From assembly GCF_001315105.1 (NCBI RefSeq), contig NZ_BAZR01000003.1, positions 248,001 to 312,000 on the forward strand: a DNA stretch of 64,000 nt, given 5' to 3'. Made by a program: the position numbers and the translations under genes. This stretch comes from Paenibacillus sp. JCM 10914 (GTDB taxonomy: Bacteria > Bacillota > Bacilli > Paenibacillales > Paenibacillaceae). Shown in pieces: positions 54,688 through 64,000 of the stretch. The notes below the pieces were generated by a model. The model worked only from the letters and a program-made list of their open reading frames with translations. It searched no databases and was not told the DNA's origin. The first letter of the stretch is position 1. Every line of letters begins with the position of its first letter.

Positions 54688-55497
54688 TTAACGTATGCCT
54701 TCCCATGAATTCTGACGGATCTCAGATGCAGTTCTACCCTTGAATTTCTTCATTTGCCTTGCTAGATGATGGGAGGTCTTGAATCCACAGCGGTAAGCAA
54801 TCTCCGTCACGGTAAGACCTGTATGTGCTAGCAGCTCAGCAGCCTTATTGACCCGATAGCTCCATACATACTGCATGGGCGTGGACTCCAAGTGTCGTTT
54901 GAATAATCGCACCACATGCTCCGGAGAGACACCTGCGTGACGTGCGATCGCGGCCAGGTCAACATGTTCCATGTAATGCTCGCGAATCCAGGATTGCGCT
55001 GCGTACAAGGCAGGGTGCTTCTCCTGTCGACTTTGGGAGCGAGTGCATTCCGCTGGATAGAGATGAAGGGCAGCCATGCCAAGATGGCGAAGCAGATCTG
55101 ATTCGGCTGCATTATGTTCCTGAACCTGGAGGATCAAATCCGTTAGTCGGTTCATTTCTTCGGTTAATGGGAGAAATTCAGGCAGAGCGTTCAGCAGAGT
55201 CGGCGAGTGTTCATCCAGCCCCTGAACATGTATGGCAATCCACCGATGCCAGGTTTCAACTGTTCTGGAGAATGTGAAGAACTCTTCGTGTCCAGGCTTT
55301 AGAATGACAACATGCCCCGGTTGTACGCGGAGTATTCTGTTACCGATTGTCACCTCCATCTCTCCGGTATAAAGCAGGACGAGTTGAATATCCTGCTGAA
55401 TACGCGGTCCGAACTTCCCCCCGGGAGGATATACAATAGACCCTGCTGTTGTGCTGAGGATGGAATCGAACGATAGCTTGCTGAGTAGATGAATCAT
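54688..55497 (-). CDS. AraC family regulator with cupin sensor
   Basis: 269 residues. N-terminal cupin (GEMEVTIGNRILRVQPGHVVILKPGHEEFF) and two C-terminal HTHs: VDLAAIARHAGVSPEHVVRLFKRHLESTPMQYVWSYRVNKAAELL and LTVTEIAYRCGFKTSHHLARQMKKFKG. ATG 55497 with AAGGAGGGG upstream is chosen over ATG 55554. It divergently precedes the PhyH gene and may regulate it in response to that enzyme's pathway. Confidence 0.9.
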   Translation of the reverse strand: MIHLLSKLSFDSILSTTAGSIVYPPGGKFGPRIQQDIQLVLLYTGEMEVTIGNRILRVQPGHVVILKPGHEEFFTFSRTVETWHRWIAIHVQGLDEHSPTLLNALPEFLPLTEEMNRLTDLILQVQEHNAAESDLLRHLGMAALHLYPAECTRSQSRQEKHPALYAAQSWIREHYMEHVDLAAIARHAGVSPEHVVRLFKRHLESTPMQYVWSYRVNKAAELLAHTGLTVTEIAYRCGFKTSHHLARQMKKFKGRTASEIRQNSWEGIR

Positions 55498-55657
55498 GAT
55501 CTTCCCCTCCTTGCGATTAAGGTGTATTGTGAAGCTGAATTCATGAAATGTCAATTAGAGATACAGGATAGTAAACTGCAGCCATTGAGGGTCATGGTTG
55601 GTTGAAGTACTCTTGTATTAGTTAATTAATCACTCAATCGATGAAGGAGTGTATGAC

Positions 55658-56407
55658 ATGGAAATGAATAAGGTTAAAGCTGAGTTAAGCCAACCGCTTA
55701 CCGCGGAGGACTTGGATTTTTTCAAAGAGAACGGGTTCTTTCTCTTGAAGCAAGGAATGACATCTGATCTTATTGATGCCTTTAACGGACACATCTATGA
55801 TATCCGTAACCAATCTCCAATGCCGGAATGGGCAGCATGCGACGAGTCCAGGAAATATTCACTTCGCTTATTCAATCCACATCAGCATGATGGCTTCTCA
55901 AGGCAGCTCATGAAGCATGCGTTCATACGCGGCGCTCTTAGACAATTGATGGGGAATGAGGCTGTCTGCGTGCAGAGCATGTATTTTTATAAAGAACCGG
56001 GTTCGCCCGGGCAAGCCTCGCATCAAGATTATTATTATATTCAGAATGATCCGATGACGATGATCGCGGCTTGGACCGCCATGGAAGATCGGGTCGATGA
56101 AGAGAATGGTTGTCTGTGGGTCATGCCAGGAACGCACAAGCTGGGCTTATTGCCGCACGGTGCTGTTCGGAATGTCGAGGAGCATGAGCACTGGACGGAG
56201 GAGACGGAAGGGATTGATACGAGCAAGCAAATTCCCGTAATTATGGAGAAGGGGGATATCTTGTTCTTTAGCGAGCTCTTGATTCACTCTTCGAACAAAA
56301 ATCGGAGCAAGGATCGTTGGCGCCGCTCGTATGTCTGCCATTATATTAGAGAGGATTCCAATGTGCTTCATCGTGAAGATCTGCGTCAGAAATATCCCTT
56401 GTATTAA
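55658..56407 (+). CDS. phytanoyl-CoA dioxygenase (PhyH) family protein
   Basis: 249-residue non-heme iron, 2-oxoglutarate-dependent oxygenase. Iron ligands: His and Asp in SHQDYYY near 120, distal His in LLIHSSNKNRS near 210, with Arg in RWRRSY as 2-oxoglutarate partner. The acceptor is unknown; relatives hydroxylate small acids, ectoine or antibiotics. AAGGAG precedes ATG 55658; an in-frame GTG at 55649 is too close to it. Divergent from the AraC regulator. Confidence 0.9.
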   Translation: MEMNKVKAELSQPLTAEDLDFFKENGFFLLKQGMTSDLIDAFNGHIYDIRNQSPMPEWAACDESRKYSLRLFNPHQHDGFSRQLMKHAFIRGALRQLMGNEAVCVQSMYFYKEPGSPGQASHQDYYYIQNDPMTMIAAWTAMEDRVDEENGCLWVMPGTHKLGLLPHGAVRNVEEHEHWTEETEGIDTSKQIPVIMEKGDILFFSELLIHSSNKNRSKDRWRRSYVCHYIREDSNVLHREDLRQKYPLY

Positions 56408-56453
56408 GTCGCTCACACAACGTCGATGCGTATAGGCAGGAATTTAACAAAGG

Positions 56454-56491
56454 CTTCCCTATTGAGCAAGGCCGATGGGGAAGTTTTTTTT
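56454..56491 (+). terminator. terminator after PhyH gene
   Basis: CTTCCC/GGGAAG stem with long loop and eight T. Confidence 0.7.
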
Positions 56492-56578
56492 GTATAGAGA
56501 ATTGCTGAATATAGCATATCCGTGGGGACGATGCATAGGCTTAGGCGAATAAGGTGGGGCAATAAGGGAGGTGTTGCG

Positions 56579-59067
56579 ATGAGTTCGTACATTCAACCGC
56601 TTGAACGGGTCTTGAAATCCTATCTTCCAACGGGTGCTGTACTTATACAGATCCTCGATCCAGAACCGCACAAAGCCGTATTTGCGGCTGATATTACCGG
56701 GGATCAGGTCGCTGAGCTAACAGCTATTTATCGCATGAACGATGAGTTATATCTGATCGTCTTGATGTGTCGGCACGGTGTCTGGACGGTTGCGGCCAAC
56801 CTGAGGGGACAGGGATATGGAGTTACTTCAATGACGGCAGTCCCGATCATTCATGCCGGACTGAATAATCTGGTAGTGGGCTGGCAAATCGGTGCGATCT
56901 GGTCCAAATTGTCCGTATATGCATGGACGCCAGAGGGGTTGCAGGATGCTACCCCCGTCGATATGAGTTACAGCTATATTGATTTTGTTCATGTACCAGG
57001 ACCTGGGGGCGGCCAGACCCCGATTGCAATATGGATTCACGATACAGGGGATGCATACCGTGTGGACGTATTACGTTATCTGGATGGAAGGTTTGTAGCT
57101 GCTCCGGACGCGTATCAATCATATTATCCAGTAGTTGTAAAGTATTATGAACGGCTGACCCGGCAGCACCCTGATTATGCTTATTACTGGTATTATCTTG
57201 CGGATGCCCAGCTTCGTGCAGGTGACCCTGTGGCAGGGCTCGTCTCAGTACGTAACGCTATCCATCTTGAAGGAACTTATCCTTCCCGTGAGACCTTGCT
57301 TGAATTGGAATCGCGAATCATAAAGGCTATCGAACTGACGAGATCCGGGAGATCCATCGATTTGTTCCCTGCATCTGTAAAGATCATCGGCGGCACAAAA
57401 TGGGGTTATATCAATCAAGCGGGCCAATGGATCATCGCTCCTCAATTTGAGGAGGCTAACGATTATCAAGCCAACGGGTTGGCCATCGTTTCTACGATGG
57501 GAAAGTATGGCATCATCGATCGTACGGGGCGTTACGTGGTTGAACCGATCTATCAATCCATTAGTCCTTACTCTGAACATCGTGCTGCGGTATTGGATGC
57601 GGAAGGATTTCGACTGATTGATGAGAAAGGGCACGTCTTGACCCGGCAAGCATATCCCTATATCTCGAGTGTTCAGCACGGCAGAGCCGTATTCAATATT
57701 GCCTCGACAACGGATAGTGGCAGCAGTCGTTATGGTTATTTGGATGCGCAAGGGCGTGTAGCGATTCCGGCGCAATATGCAGAAGCTAACGATTTTGACA
57801 AGAACGGAAAAGCGGTCGTGAAGATGAACGACAGAGAGTATGCGTTAATTGGACTTCAGGGACAGCAGCTCATCACATACCCTTATCCGTTTGTAGGACC
57901 ACAAGGAGATGGGCTATTGGCTTTTCAAGAAACTTCGGACGGCAAATATGGGTATATCGATGAGCGAGGTAAGGCGGTGATTGAACCTGCTTACACATCG
58001 GCTTTCCCGTTCCATGACGGAAGGGCGATTGTAAATACCGCTGAAGATTTCAAGTCCCAATACGGAGTGATTAATAGGCAGGGCCAATACATCGTGCAGC
58101 CGGAATATAACGACATCCGGGATCTCGGTGAGGGTCGTTTCGCGCTTGGGCGGGCGAAAAACGCAGATCAGCCCTACATCGGCTCCATCTATGCGATCGC
58201 AAATTGGGATGGGGGGCGATTAACGGATTTCCTATACGATGATATCTCTGATTATCACGATGGTCTGGCTTCAGTCTATGACGGGCAGTATACGTATTTT
58301 GTTGATCGCTTTGGTAAAGCTGCGGCCGGCTATCCGCAAGTGAAGGGTAGCGGGTCATTACGGCTGATGCCAGGTGGTCTGATTCAAGCAATGGTGGATT
58401 TAAGACTTATGTACATCACGAAACAAGGGGAGGTTATTTGGCAGCAAAATACAGTGATACCGCTCCGGCCTCCTTATATGGTTCGAGAAGGGAAATATGA
58501 CCCGTCTCCGAATTATTTGGTCTATTACCCGCAAGTGATGGCATGGTGAACCAGGCTGCAGAACGCATCGTTAACGCTAAGTTAATGGAGATGTCACAGG
58601 TCAAGCGCTTACCCGAGCAGCCGCTAGATTACACCTATACGGGAGATTATGAAGTTGTATTCTTCCACAAGACGTTATTGGAACTTGAACTTAATGGTTA
58701 CAACTATCCGTTTGGTGCTGCACACGGCATGCCATCCCGAATGTATGCTATCATCAACCTGAGTAACGGACATATGTACTCGTTACAGGAACTCTTCAAG
58801 CCCGGTAGTCGATATCTCGAGGAATTAAGCCGGCTTGTCGGGCAGCAGATAAAGAATGACCCTCAGTACGCTTACGTATTCCCGGGGAGTTATACGGGGA
58901 TCAAAGCGGATCAATTGTTCTATGTGACGAATGAAGCGCTGCATCTCGTATTTGCTCCGTATGATATCGGCCCATATGCGGTGGGCTTTCCGGAATTCAC
59001 TATCCCGTTTGATGACATCATGAATATCGTGAATACCGAAGGGGAGTTCTGGCAATCTTTCCATTGA
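56579..59067 (+). pseudogene. WG-repeat protein with C-terminal DUF3298-like domain, frameshifted
   Basis: About 829 residues once repaired. Residues 1-250 are a beta-propeller-like region plus one tetratricopeptide-like stretch (AYYWYYLADAQLRAGDPVAGLVS). Residues about 260-540 carry WG (KWG) repeats: KWGYINQAGQWIIAPQFEEA, KYGIIDRTGRYVVEPIYQS, KYGYIDERGKAVIEPAYTSA and others. The C-terminal 170 residues match DUF3298/RsiV-type domains (HKTLLELELNGYNYPFGAAHGM). The frame is lost at 58537; one G (GTGATGG to GTGGATGG) restores YYPQVDGMVNQ. ATG 56579 follows AAGGGAGGTG. No signal peptide is visible. Confidence 0.8.
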
Positions 59068-59189
59068 TGATGATCCGCGCTCAATGTGCTGATGTCATAT
59101 TCTTATGGTTGACGATTAACCGTTCACTATATATTATATAGTAACAATAAGTTATTCATATACCTAGAGAAAGAAGATGGATAGACAAA

Positions 59190-59423
59190 ATGTTGAAACT
59201 GAACAAGAAGTATGAACATGTAGTGTTCACTTTTTTTATGGCGGTGGGCATGTCGTTACTCATGTCATTCGTAATGATCTCCATTAACTACGGATTTCGG
59301 GAAATGTTCCTGATGGTGTGGCTCCGTTCATGGCTGATTGGCTTTATGCTGGCATTCCCGATTGCTTACTACCTGCCTCGAGCCATTCGCAAGATCATGA
59401 AGCGCATCCAATTTGTTGAATAA
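59190..59423 (+). CDS. DUF2798 small membrane protein
   Basis: 77-residue protein with two helices separated by a short loop: YEHVVFTFFMAVGMSLLMSFVMI and WLIGFMLAFPIAYYLPRAIRKIMKR, the family pattern. Function unknown. Closed by a strong terminator. Confidence 0.8.
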   Translation: MLKLNKKYEHVVFTFFMAVGMSLLMSFVMISINYGFREMFLMVWLRSWLIGFMLAFPIAYYLPRAIRKIMKRIQFVE

Positions 59424-59425
59424 TC

Positions 59426-59461
59426 AAGACGACCCTTGGCAAGCCATGGGTCGTCTTTTTG
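59426..59461. terminator. bidirectional terminator
   Basis: AAGACGACCC/GGGTCGTCTT stem with a small inner hairpin and five T; separates DUF2798 and the ger operon. Confidence 0.85.
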
Positions 59462-59529
59462 TATGCTTGCAGCATTTTATGGCGCTGTTACCCGCGGAGA
59501 ATCGAGCTATAATGGCCGAAGGTATCGCG

Positions 59530-60618
59530 TTAAAGATTCTTCAGATTCCCTCTGTTCTCAATGATGGTCGTGATTTTGAGATCGAAATCCATGTTCGGGT
59601 AGTACTCGGATCGCCATACTTCCAACTGGTCGCGGGTCAGGTGATTGCGAAAGTATTGACCGAGCGCCAATATATCGGCCTGTTCCGACTGAGTCTCTTT
59701 GATCAGTTGCTGGTAACGGGCCGTAATAAGTTTATCGAGATTATCCGTTATTTCTTTCTGGCTTGGATGGCCTTTGGCATCGAGAATCGTTACTTTCAAT
59801 TTCAGATGACTGCGCAGGTAGGCACGATTGTTCTGCACCCAACTTCGGTGCGTAAGTTTGTTGCCAATAATCTGCACGGTTGCAATATCCATAACCTCAA
59901 TCTTGCCGTTTGCACTTCTTCCGTAAAAAGCGTTCGCCACCAGCGTCTCTCCCGGGCTGATGCGGCCCGTCATTCTTCCGTTCTTAATGATTGCTGCACC
60001 CATGCATTCTATGTTAGTGGATTGGCCGGATCGTATGATCGGAACAATGACGTCATGGGTGTAGGAATGTATGCTCCTGAACATCTGCCAGATGCGCGTA
60101 TCTGCGAGCTGGGGGTTCCACCCCGCATTTTTCGAAAAATCGTATAGTACGCGACCACTGCGCTCGGTTTTAGCCTTCATCTCATCAAAAAAATGCTGCA
60201 TATCCTGATCACTGATGGCAATCAGGGTCTTGTTGGAGATGTCTCTTGAGCGGTTGAACGAAGAGATGAGATCATCCATGCCTTGTTGCGCGAATGCTTT
60301 GTCTACAATGACAATTTTGAGATGCAGCAGATCCACTTGGGATTCCATATTCATGCTCATATGGTCGATGATCTCATTGATCGTGTCTCCGGTGTCGGAA
60401 ACGACGGTAATGGTGTTGGAATCATGCGTGGCCGGGATGTTCAGATACAACTTATAGCGGTCATCGTCCGTTAAGGACACACCCATGATGATAGGGAGGG
60501 AACGGTGATTGATATCTTTATTGTCCCAGCAGCCGCTCAGGAGTGGAATCAGCACCATCCATAAGATCAGCAGCAAGCAGAAGCGCATATAGATTCCGGC
60601 GGTACGGTTCAAGAACAT
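59530..60618 (-). CDS. Ger(x)C family spore germination lipoprotein
   Basis: 362 residues. Signal peptide with LLSGC lipobox near residue 28, then the conserved CWDNKDINHRSLPIIMGVSLTDD. Third subunit of a GerA-type nutrient receptor, anchored in the spore inner membrane. ATG 60618 has AAGG at 5 nt; GTG 60630 has no proper site. Ends the gerA-gerB-gerC operon, transcribed right to left. Confidence 0.9.
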   Translation of the reverse strand: MFLNRTAGIYMRFCLLLILWMVLIPLLSGCWDNKDINHRSLPIIMGVSLTDDDRYKLYLNIPATHDSNTITVVSDTGDTINEIIDHMSMNMESQVDLLHLKIVIVDKAFAQQGMDDLISSFNRSRDISNKTLIAISDQDMQHFFDEMKAKTERSGRVLYDFSKNAGWNPQLADTRIWQMFRSIHSYTHDVIVPIIRSGQSTNIECMGAAIIKNGRMTGRISPGETLVANAFYGRSANGKIEVMDIATVQIIGNKLTHRSWVQNNRAYLRSHLKLKVTILDAKGHPSQKEITDNLDKLITARYQQLIKETQSEQADILALGQYFRNHLTRDQLEVWRSEYYPNMDFDLKITTIIENRGNLKNL

Positions 60619-60626
60619 CTTTTCCT

Positions 60627-61706
60627 TCACCTCGTTTTAACATGATGATGACGCCAACCGAGCACAAATACAAGGAGAGGTATGACCAGAAAGATATATA
60701 AACGCAGTGGAATGATCAACTTCTGGACGTTCTTGAGAAAATCCCAATTCGGTATATACAGCGATATCAGAAATAAGCCAAGAGTTAAACCGATGAGCAT
60801 ATACGGACCAGGAATGGCGGGAATCGCCCGTTTCGACAAGGTTGTTAGAACCCAAAGAGTCACCGCGAGATATACCAAAGCAAAGGCCATCAAACTGAGC
60901 AGGAAGAAAATCGTAATCCGGTCGAACATGAGCCACGTCACGTTTACGGTATCAATCGTCATTAGAAACGGAAACTCATATAATCGCGCGGTTGCATGAC
61001 CGAAGGTTAGGAGAGGCAGGTATGCAGCAAGCATGTACAGCGGAAGCAGCAGGAGGCTGCTTAGCAATATTTGCTTCATGTTGACTGTTATGCTCTTGGG
61101 TAGCAGTCCGAGATAAAAGTAACCGCCGGCAAATACAAACAGACTGATCTGAAAATTCGTATCGGTTAAAAATGCAAACGTCTGCTCGGGATCTACGATG
61201 GGCAGCAGGTAGTACCAATCCACATTCTGAAAGGCCAGGGCTAAGACAAACAGCATCGGGAGCGTGAACAGAATTGTGAGCAGCACGGAAGTTCTGGCTA
61301 TGTTTGCCACCCCGGGCAGAGTTATAAGAAATGCGACGACACTTAAGAGAATCATAATCGCCCATAGCGGGGTAGTAGAGAGGAACACTAACGTAAGCAT
61401 TTCGGAATAGGCCCTGACCGTGGTCACGAAGGCGACGATTAAGTAGACAAATGCAGGCAGTAACAAGATCCAGGCAGCGACCTTGCTTAAATTCTGAAAG
61501 ATATCGATTACCGTTATATTCCCCGCCAACCGCAGTCCCTTGAGATATAAAAATAGGATGGCAAAGTGCACCGCATAACTGATGATGATGCCAATCCAGT
61601 GTCCCGTCTCCATACCTGCAAACAGATTAGCCGGATATAGAAAGAAGACGAGTCCAAGATGAGATACGACATAGATGTTTGTTGCTTGCAGACCGTTATT
61701 AGCCAT
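60627..61706 (-). CDS. GerB-type germinant receptor permease subunit
   Basis: 359-residue ten-helix membrane protein of the GerAB/ArcD group. ATG 61706 with AGAAGGA 8 nt upstream is chosen; ATG 61715 overlaps that site. The N terminus reads NIYVVSHLGLVFFLYPANLFAGMETGHWIGI. It overlaps gerA by a few nt and precedes gerC. Forms the nutrient-sensing core with the GerA subunit. Confidence 0.9.
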   Translation of the reverse strand: MANNGLQATNIYVVSHLGLVFFLYPANLFAGMETGHWIGIIISYAVHFAILFLYLKGLRLAGNITVIDIFQNLSKVAAWILLLPAFVYLIVAFVTTVRAYSEMLTLVFLSTTPLWAIMILLSVVAFLITLPGVANIARTSVLLTILFTLPMLFVLALAFQNVDWYYLLPIVDPEQTFAFLTDTNFQISLFVFAGGYFYLGLLPKSITVNMKQILLSSLLLLPLYMLAAYLPLLTFGHATARLYEFPFLMTIDTVNVTWLMFDRITIFFLLSLMAFALVYLAVTLWVLTTLSKRAIPAIPGPYMLIGLTLGLFLISLYIPNWDFLKNVQKLIIPLRLYIFLVIPLLVFVLGWRHHHVKTR

Positions 61707-63033
61707 TCTGTCCATCCTTCTGATTTAATCTTGGCCATGACAGATAAGGGATGCCCAGACTATGTTGATAAGCCATGTAGGCACAGATGACGACGATGCC
61801 GGTGAGTAAGCCCAGCAGTCCATAGATAGCTGACAGTATGATCAGGACATATTTAAATACTTTGATGGATACCGAATTTTGAAAACCGACGACGGCCGAT
61901 GAAGCAATGGTTGTTCCTGCAAGTACGATGATTAACAGACTGCTGACGAGTTTGGCGGCGACGGCTGCTTGACCTAGAATTATTCCACCTACCATCGTAA
62001 TCGTGGGACCGACGCTTTTGGGCAATCGAACGCTCGCCTCAAGCACGAGTTCAAGCACAATCAATAGGAGAATCGTCTCAACTAGCGCCGGGTAGGGTAC
62101 ATCATAGCGGCTATGGGCAATCGACAGTGCAAGCTGCAGTCTCAAGACTTCCGGATTGACAGAGACGAGTGCTACATACAGCCCTGGAATGATGGTGGCA
62201 GACAAGATGCCGATGATTCTCAAGAATCGAATGAGATACATGATCGGCAGCGGATAATTATGATCGTCTTTCATACAGAACATATCCACCGCCAAGCTTG
62301 GCAAAATGACGGCAAACGGGAATTGATCGATCATCAGCACAATTTTGCCTTGCTGAAGAGCGTGGGCCGCATTCTGCGGCAGTTCGGTTACATTAAATTT
62401 GCTTAAGAAAGACCACCGGCTCTCTTGCAATAACTTCTCCAGATGCTGAAGATGGCTGATGTCTTGATGTTTACCCGATTCAATGCGCTGTCTTGTGTTA
62501 TTGAGCAACTGCGGATGAACCTGATCTTCCAGATAGAACAGCAGCAGTGTCTTGGGATGTTGATCTCCGACTGTATACGCCTCTGTTTTCAAAGAAATGC
62601 CTGTACTGTGTTTGCGAAGGATGCCGATATTCGTCTGTACATCTTCGAGAAAAGAGCTGCTTGAACCGTATAACACATTCTCGGTCTGGGGTATGCCAAT
62701 GGTCCTTGTTAAGTGAATTCGCAAGGGCTGCAGTGTACAGCAATATTCAGAACTTGGTTCGAACAAAACAAGATTTCCCTGTAACACTTCTGCCGCGATG
62801 GCTGAAACATCCGCATTCATGGCATCACCAATCTTCGGAAGAAGGGCTCCGACGTATGATGCCTGACCCTTCAAGTCCTGAACTTGCGTGTTGAGCATCG
62901 AGATCGTCTGCGGAATATCGACCAATGTGTCCAGTGCAAATAACTGCAGGTTATATCCAAGCAGATGAATCTCCATATTCGTATAATCGGAATGGTTACT
63001 GAAATACGCTCGTAAGTCCTCGACTAACCCCAC
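61699..63033 (-). CDS. GerA-type spore germination receptor subunit
   Basis: 444 residues, GTG start with GGAGGTG at 5 nt. A soluble N-terminal domain (SYVGALLPKIGDAMNADVSAI is typical) is followed by about five helices; QGKIVLMIDQFPFAVILPSLAVDMF near 225 and RLPKSVGPTITMVGGIILGQAAV near 345 are strong family motifs. It is somewhat shorter than classical GerAA. The nutrient specificity cannot be told. First gene of a tricistronic operon. Confidence 0.92.
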   Translation of the reverse strand: MGLVEDLRAYFSNHSDYTNMEIHLLGYNLQLFALDTLVDIPQTISMLNTQVQDLKGQASYVGALLPKIGDAMNADVSAIAAEVLQGNLVLFEPSSEYCCTLQPLRIHLTRTIGIPQTENVLYGSSSSFLEDVQTNIGILRKHSTGISLKTEAYTVGDQHPKTLLLFYLEDQVHPQLLNNTRQRIESGKHQDISHLQHLEKLLQESRWSFLSKFNVTELPQNAAHALQQGKIVLMIDQFPFAVILPSLAVDMFCMKDDHNYPLPIMYLIRFLRIIGILSATIIPGLYVALVSVNPEVLRLQLALSIAHSRYDVPYPALVETILLLIVLELVLEASVRLPKSVGPTITMVGGIILGQAAVAAKLVSSLLIIVLAGTTIASSAVVGFQNSVSIKVFKYVLIILSAIYGLLGLLTGIVVICAYMAYQHSLGIPYLSWPRLNQKDGQNG

Positions 63034-63357
63034 CTAAACACCTCCAGGATTAACACTGATTTCGTTATCATGTCCAATGATTACTGGAAATTATGCACAG
63101 TTCCTCTCCGACGTGAGCTGGAGAAGTTATGTTTTCCCTTGGGTGATAGTTTAACGAATAGACTAGAGTGTCAAAATGTATTTACGCGTATTTAAGTCAT
63201 TGATGCGAGATGGAAGTTCAACCGGGAATGATGAGATTGGTGGTTATTCGAATGGTGAATGACTTAATTAAGTGTTGACCTTCCTGATTTCAATCGATAA
63301 TATACGTATATATCCTAAAATATGGGTGATCGAGGCTCGGATAGAGGTGGTGTATAT
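63034..63357. other. divergent intergenic region between the ger operon and the HTH gene
   Basis: AT-rich, no gene. Holds the promoter at 63275 and the unidentified forespore promoter expected for the ger operon. Confidence 0.5.
63275..63303 (+). promoter_or_regulatory. promoter of the HTH regulator gene
   Basis: TTGACC, 17-bp spacer, TAATAT; about 55 nt before the TTG start. Confidence 0.6.
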
Positions 63358-64000
63358 TTGTTAAGGAAAGTTACAATTCATGAGCAATTGGAACGATATT
63401 TGTTGGATCACGGGATGACAATCAATCAGTTTGCGCAGCATTCCGGTCTGAATAGCGGAACGTTAAGTGCTATTATTAATGGAGTTCGTCCGATATCCAT
63501 GCACCAGCTAGATCAGATCACAATGGGGATGGAACTCCCGGAAGGCTCTTATTATGAGCAATACATTGACGAGTGTATTTTTCATACCAAGCCGGATTGG
63601 CGAAGATTGGGCGCCTTTATCCGCCGTTGTGCCGAGCTGGACAAGTTGAATTGTTTACAGTCGGCAGTTCAAAGAGCAATGGATTCTTTGTCATATATAC
63701 CACAGTTGTTCGACTTAGCTGAAGTCTTATATCATGACAATCAGTACGCTGCAGCCAGAATAATTTATCAGAATATTGCGGAATCAGAACGATTTCAACA
63801 TTCTGAACGACTAGCATTATGTCAATATCGATTATTCTTATCCGGTTTATGCGATGACGAGGAAGTTAATTTGCAGAAAGCAATTCATTTTGAGATGTTT
63901 GTTGAACGACTGGACGAACAATATCAATTTGATGCCTTACGACATTTAATTAATATCAATACCTCACTTCACCGTTGGGACAAAGTTGAAGAACTGGCTA
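63358..64000 (+). CDS. HTH (XRE-type) regulator with TPR-like region, truncated by the window edge
   Basis: TTG start with GAGGTGG 7 nt upstream; first residues MLRKVTIHEQLERYLLDHG. HTH in MTINQFAQHSGLNSGTLSAIINGVRPISMHQLDQI (residues 19-54). The following region (CAELDKLNCLQSAVQRAMD, LFDLAEVLYHDNQYAAARIIYQNIAES) is a series of TPR-like helix pairs, as in PlcR/Rap-type peptide-sensing regulators. At least 214 residues; the C terminus is outside the window. No peptide gene is visible upstream. Confidence 0.8.
   Translation, partial: MLRKVTIHEQLERYLLDHGMTINQFAQHSGLNSGTLSAIINGVRPISMHQLDQITMGMELPEGSYYEQYIDECIFHTKPDWRRLGAFIRRCAELDKLNCLQSAVQRAMDSLSYIPQLFDLAEVLYHDNQYAAARIIYQNIAESERFQHSERLALCQYRLFLSGLCDDEEVNLQKAIHFEMFVERLDEQYQFDALRHLININTSLHRWDKVEELA

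Noticed and set aside
59413-60147. Long open frame (about 244 codons) on the plus strand opposite the Ger(x)C gene
   Set aside because: It lacks a ribosome site and known motif, and lies antisense to a well-supported lipoprotein gene; its openness is a codon-bias shadow.
1-64000. Programmed frameshifting as explanation for the nine broken genes
   Set aside because: No shared slippery heptamer or downstream hairpin is seen; the breaks differ in context and share only missing G residues.

Overview
The window looks like chromosomal DNA of a spore-forming Bacillales bacterium, most likely Paenibacillus or a close relative. This rests on a gerA/gerB/gerC-type germinant receptor operon, a lipoteichoic acid synthase-like protein, a qoxABCD aa3-type quinol oxidase, a T-box riboswitch, Fur- and CsoR-like operator sites, strong Shine-Dalgarno sequences, TTG/GTG starts and the family style of many proteins. 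No rRNA, tRNA, insertion sequence, prophage or CRISPR array was seen.

Layout. 0-3.7 kb: K+ uptake channel subunit, DMT exporter, zinc alcohol dehydrogenase. 3.8-9.3 kb: surface-glycan type cluster (GT2, two GT4 enzymes, a DUF1796 protein, two small unknown proteins, a sugar-nucleotide epimerase). 9.5-13.8 kb: LTA synthase-like protein, rhodanese-like protein behind a CsoR/CstR-like operator, heme-monooxygenase-like protein behind a perfect Fur box, cell-wall-binding-repeat-like protein. 13.9-17.9 kb: qoxABCD. 18.2-23.6 kb: two-component system plus ABC-2 exporter. 23.6-26.6 kb: SDR remnant, VanY/VanZ pair, sigma factor fused to a degenerate peptidase-like domain. 26.8-33.9 kb: TGCAGG repeats, MFS exporter, small Sm-like protein, phosphotransferase, DUF1904, MraY paralogue, CDF metal exporter. 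32.8-42.3 kb: mannoside utilisation locus (GntR/LacI regulator, ABC importer, GH38 mannosidase, mannonate dehydratase-like enzyme, epimerase). 42.8-48.7 kb: translation-related block (ribosomal-protection GTPase, phosphatase plus IF-3 paralogue, T-box-controlled GlnRS). 48.7-59.4 kb: pentapeptide protein, DMT-Crp-DMT set, NUDIX, MFS, TetR pair, AraC, PhyH, WG-repeat protein, DUF2798. 59.5-63.0 kb: ger operon. The window ends inside an HTH regulator.

Nine conserved genes are each broken by one frameshift, and in all nine the reading frame and normal family length come back by restoring one or two G residues in a G run of the coding strand. This pattern points to homopolymer under-calling in the assembly rather than to nine real pseudogenes; I label eight of them pseudogene only because the sequence as given is out of frame. 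The most interesting biological candidates are an AUU-initiated phosphatase gene directly upstream of a divergent IF-3 paralogue, the T-box glnS next to it, the rhodanese-like protein without its active-site Cys, and the sigma factor/peptidase-like fusion.
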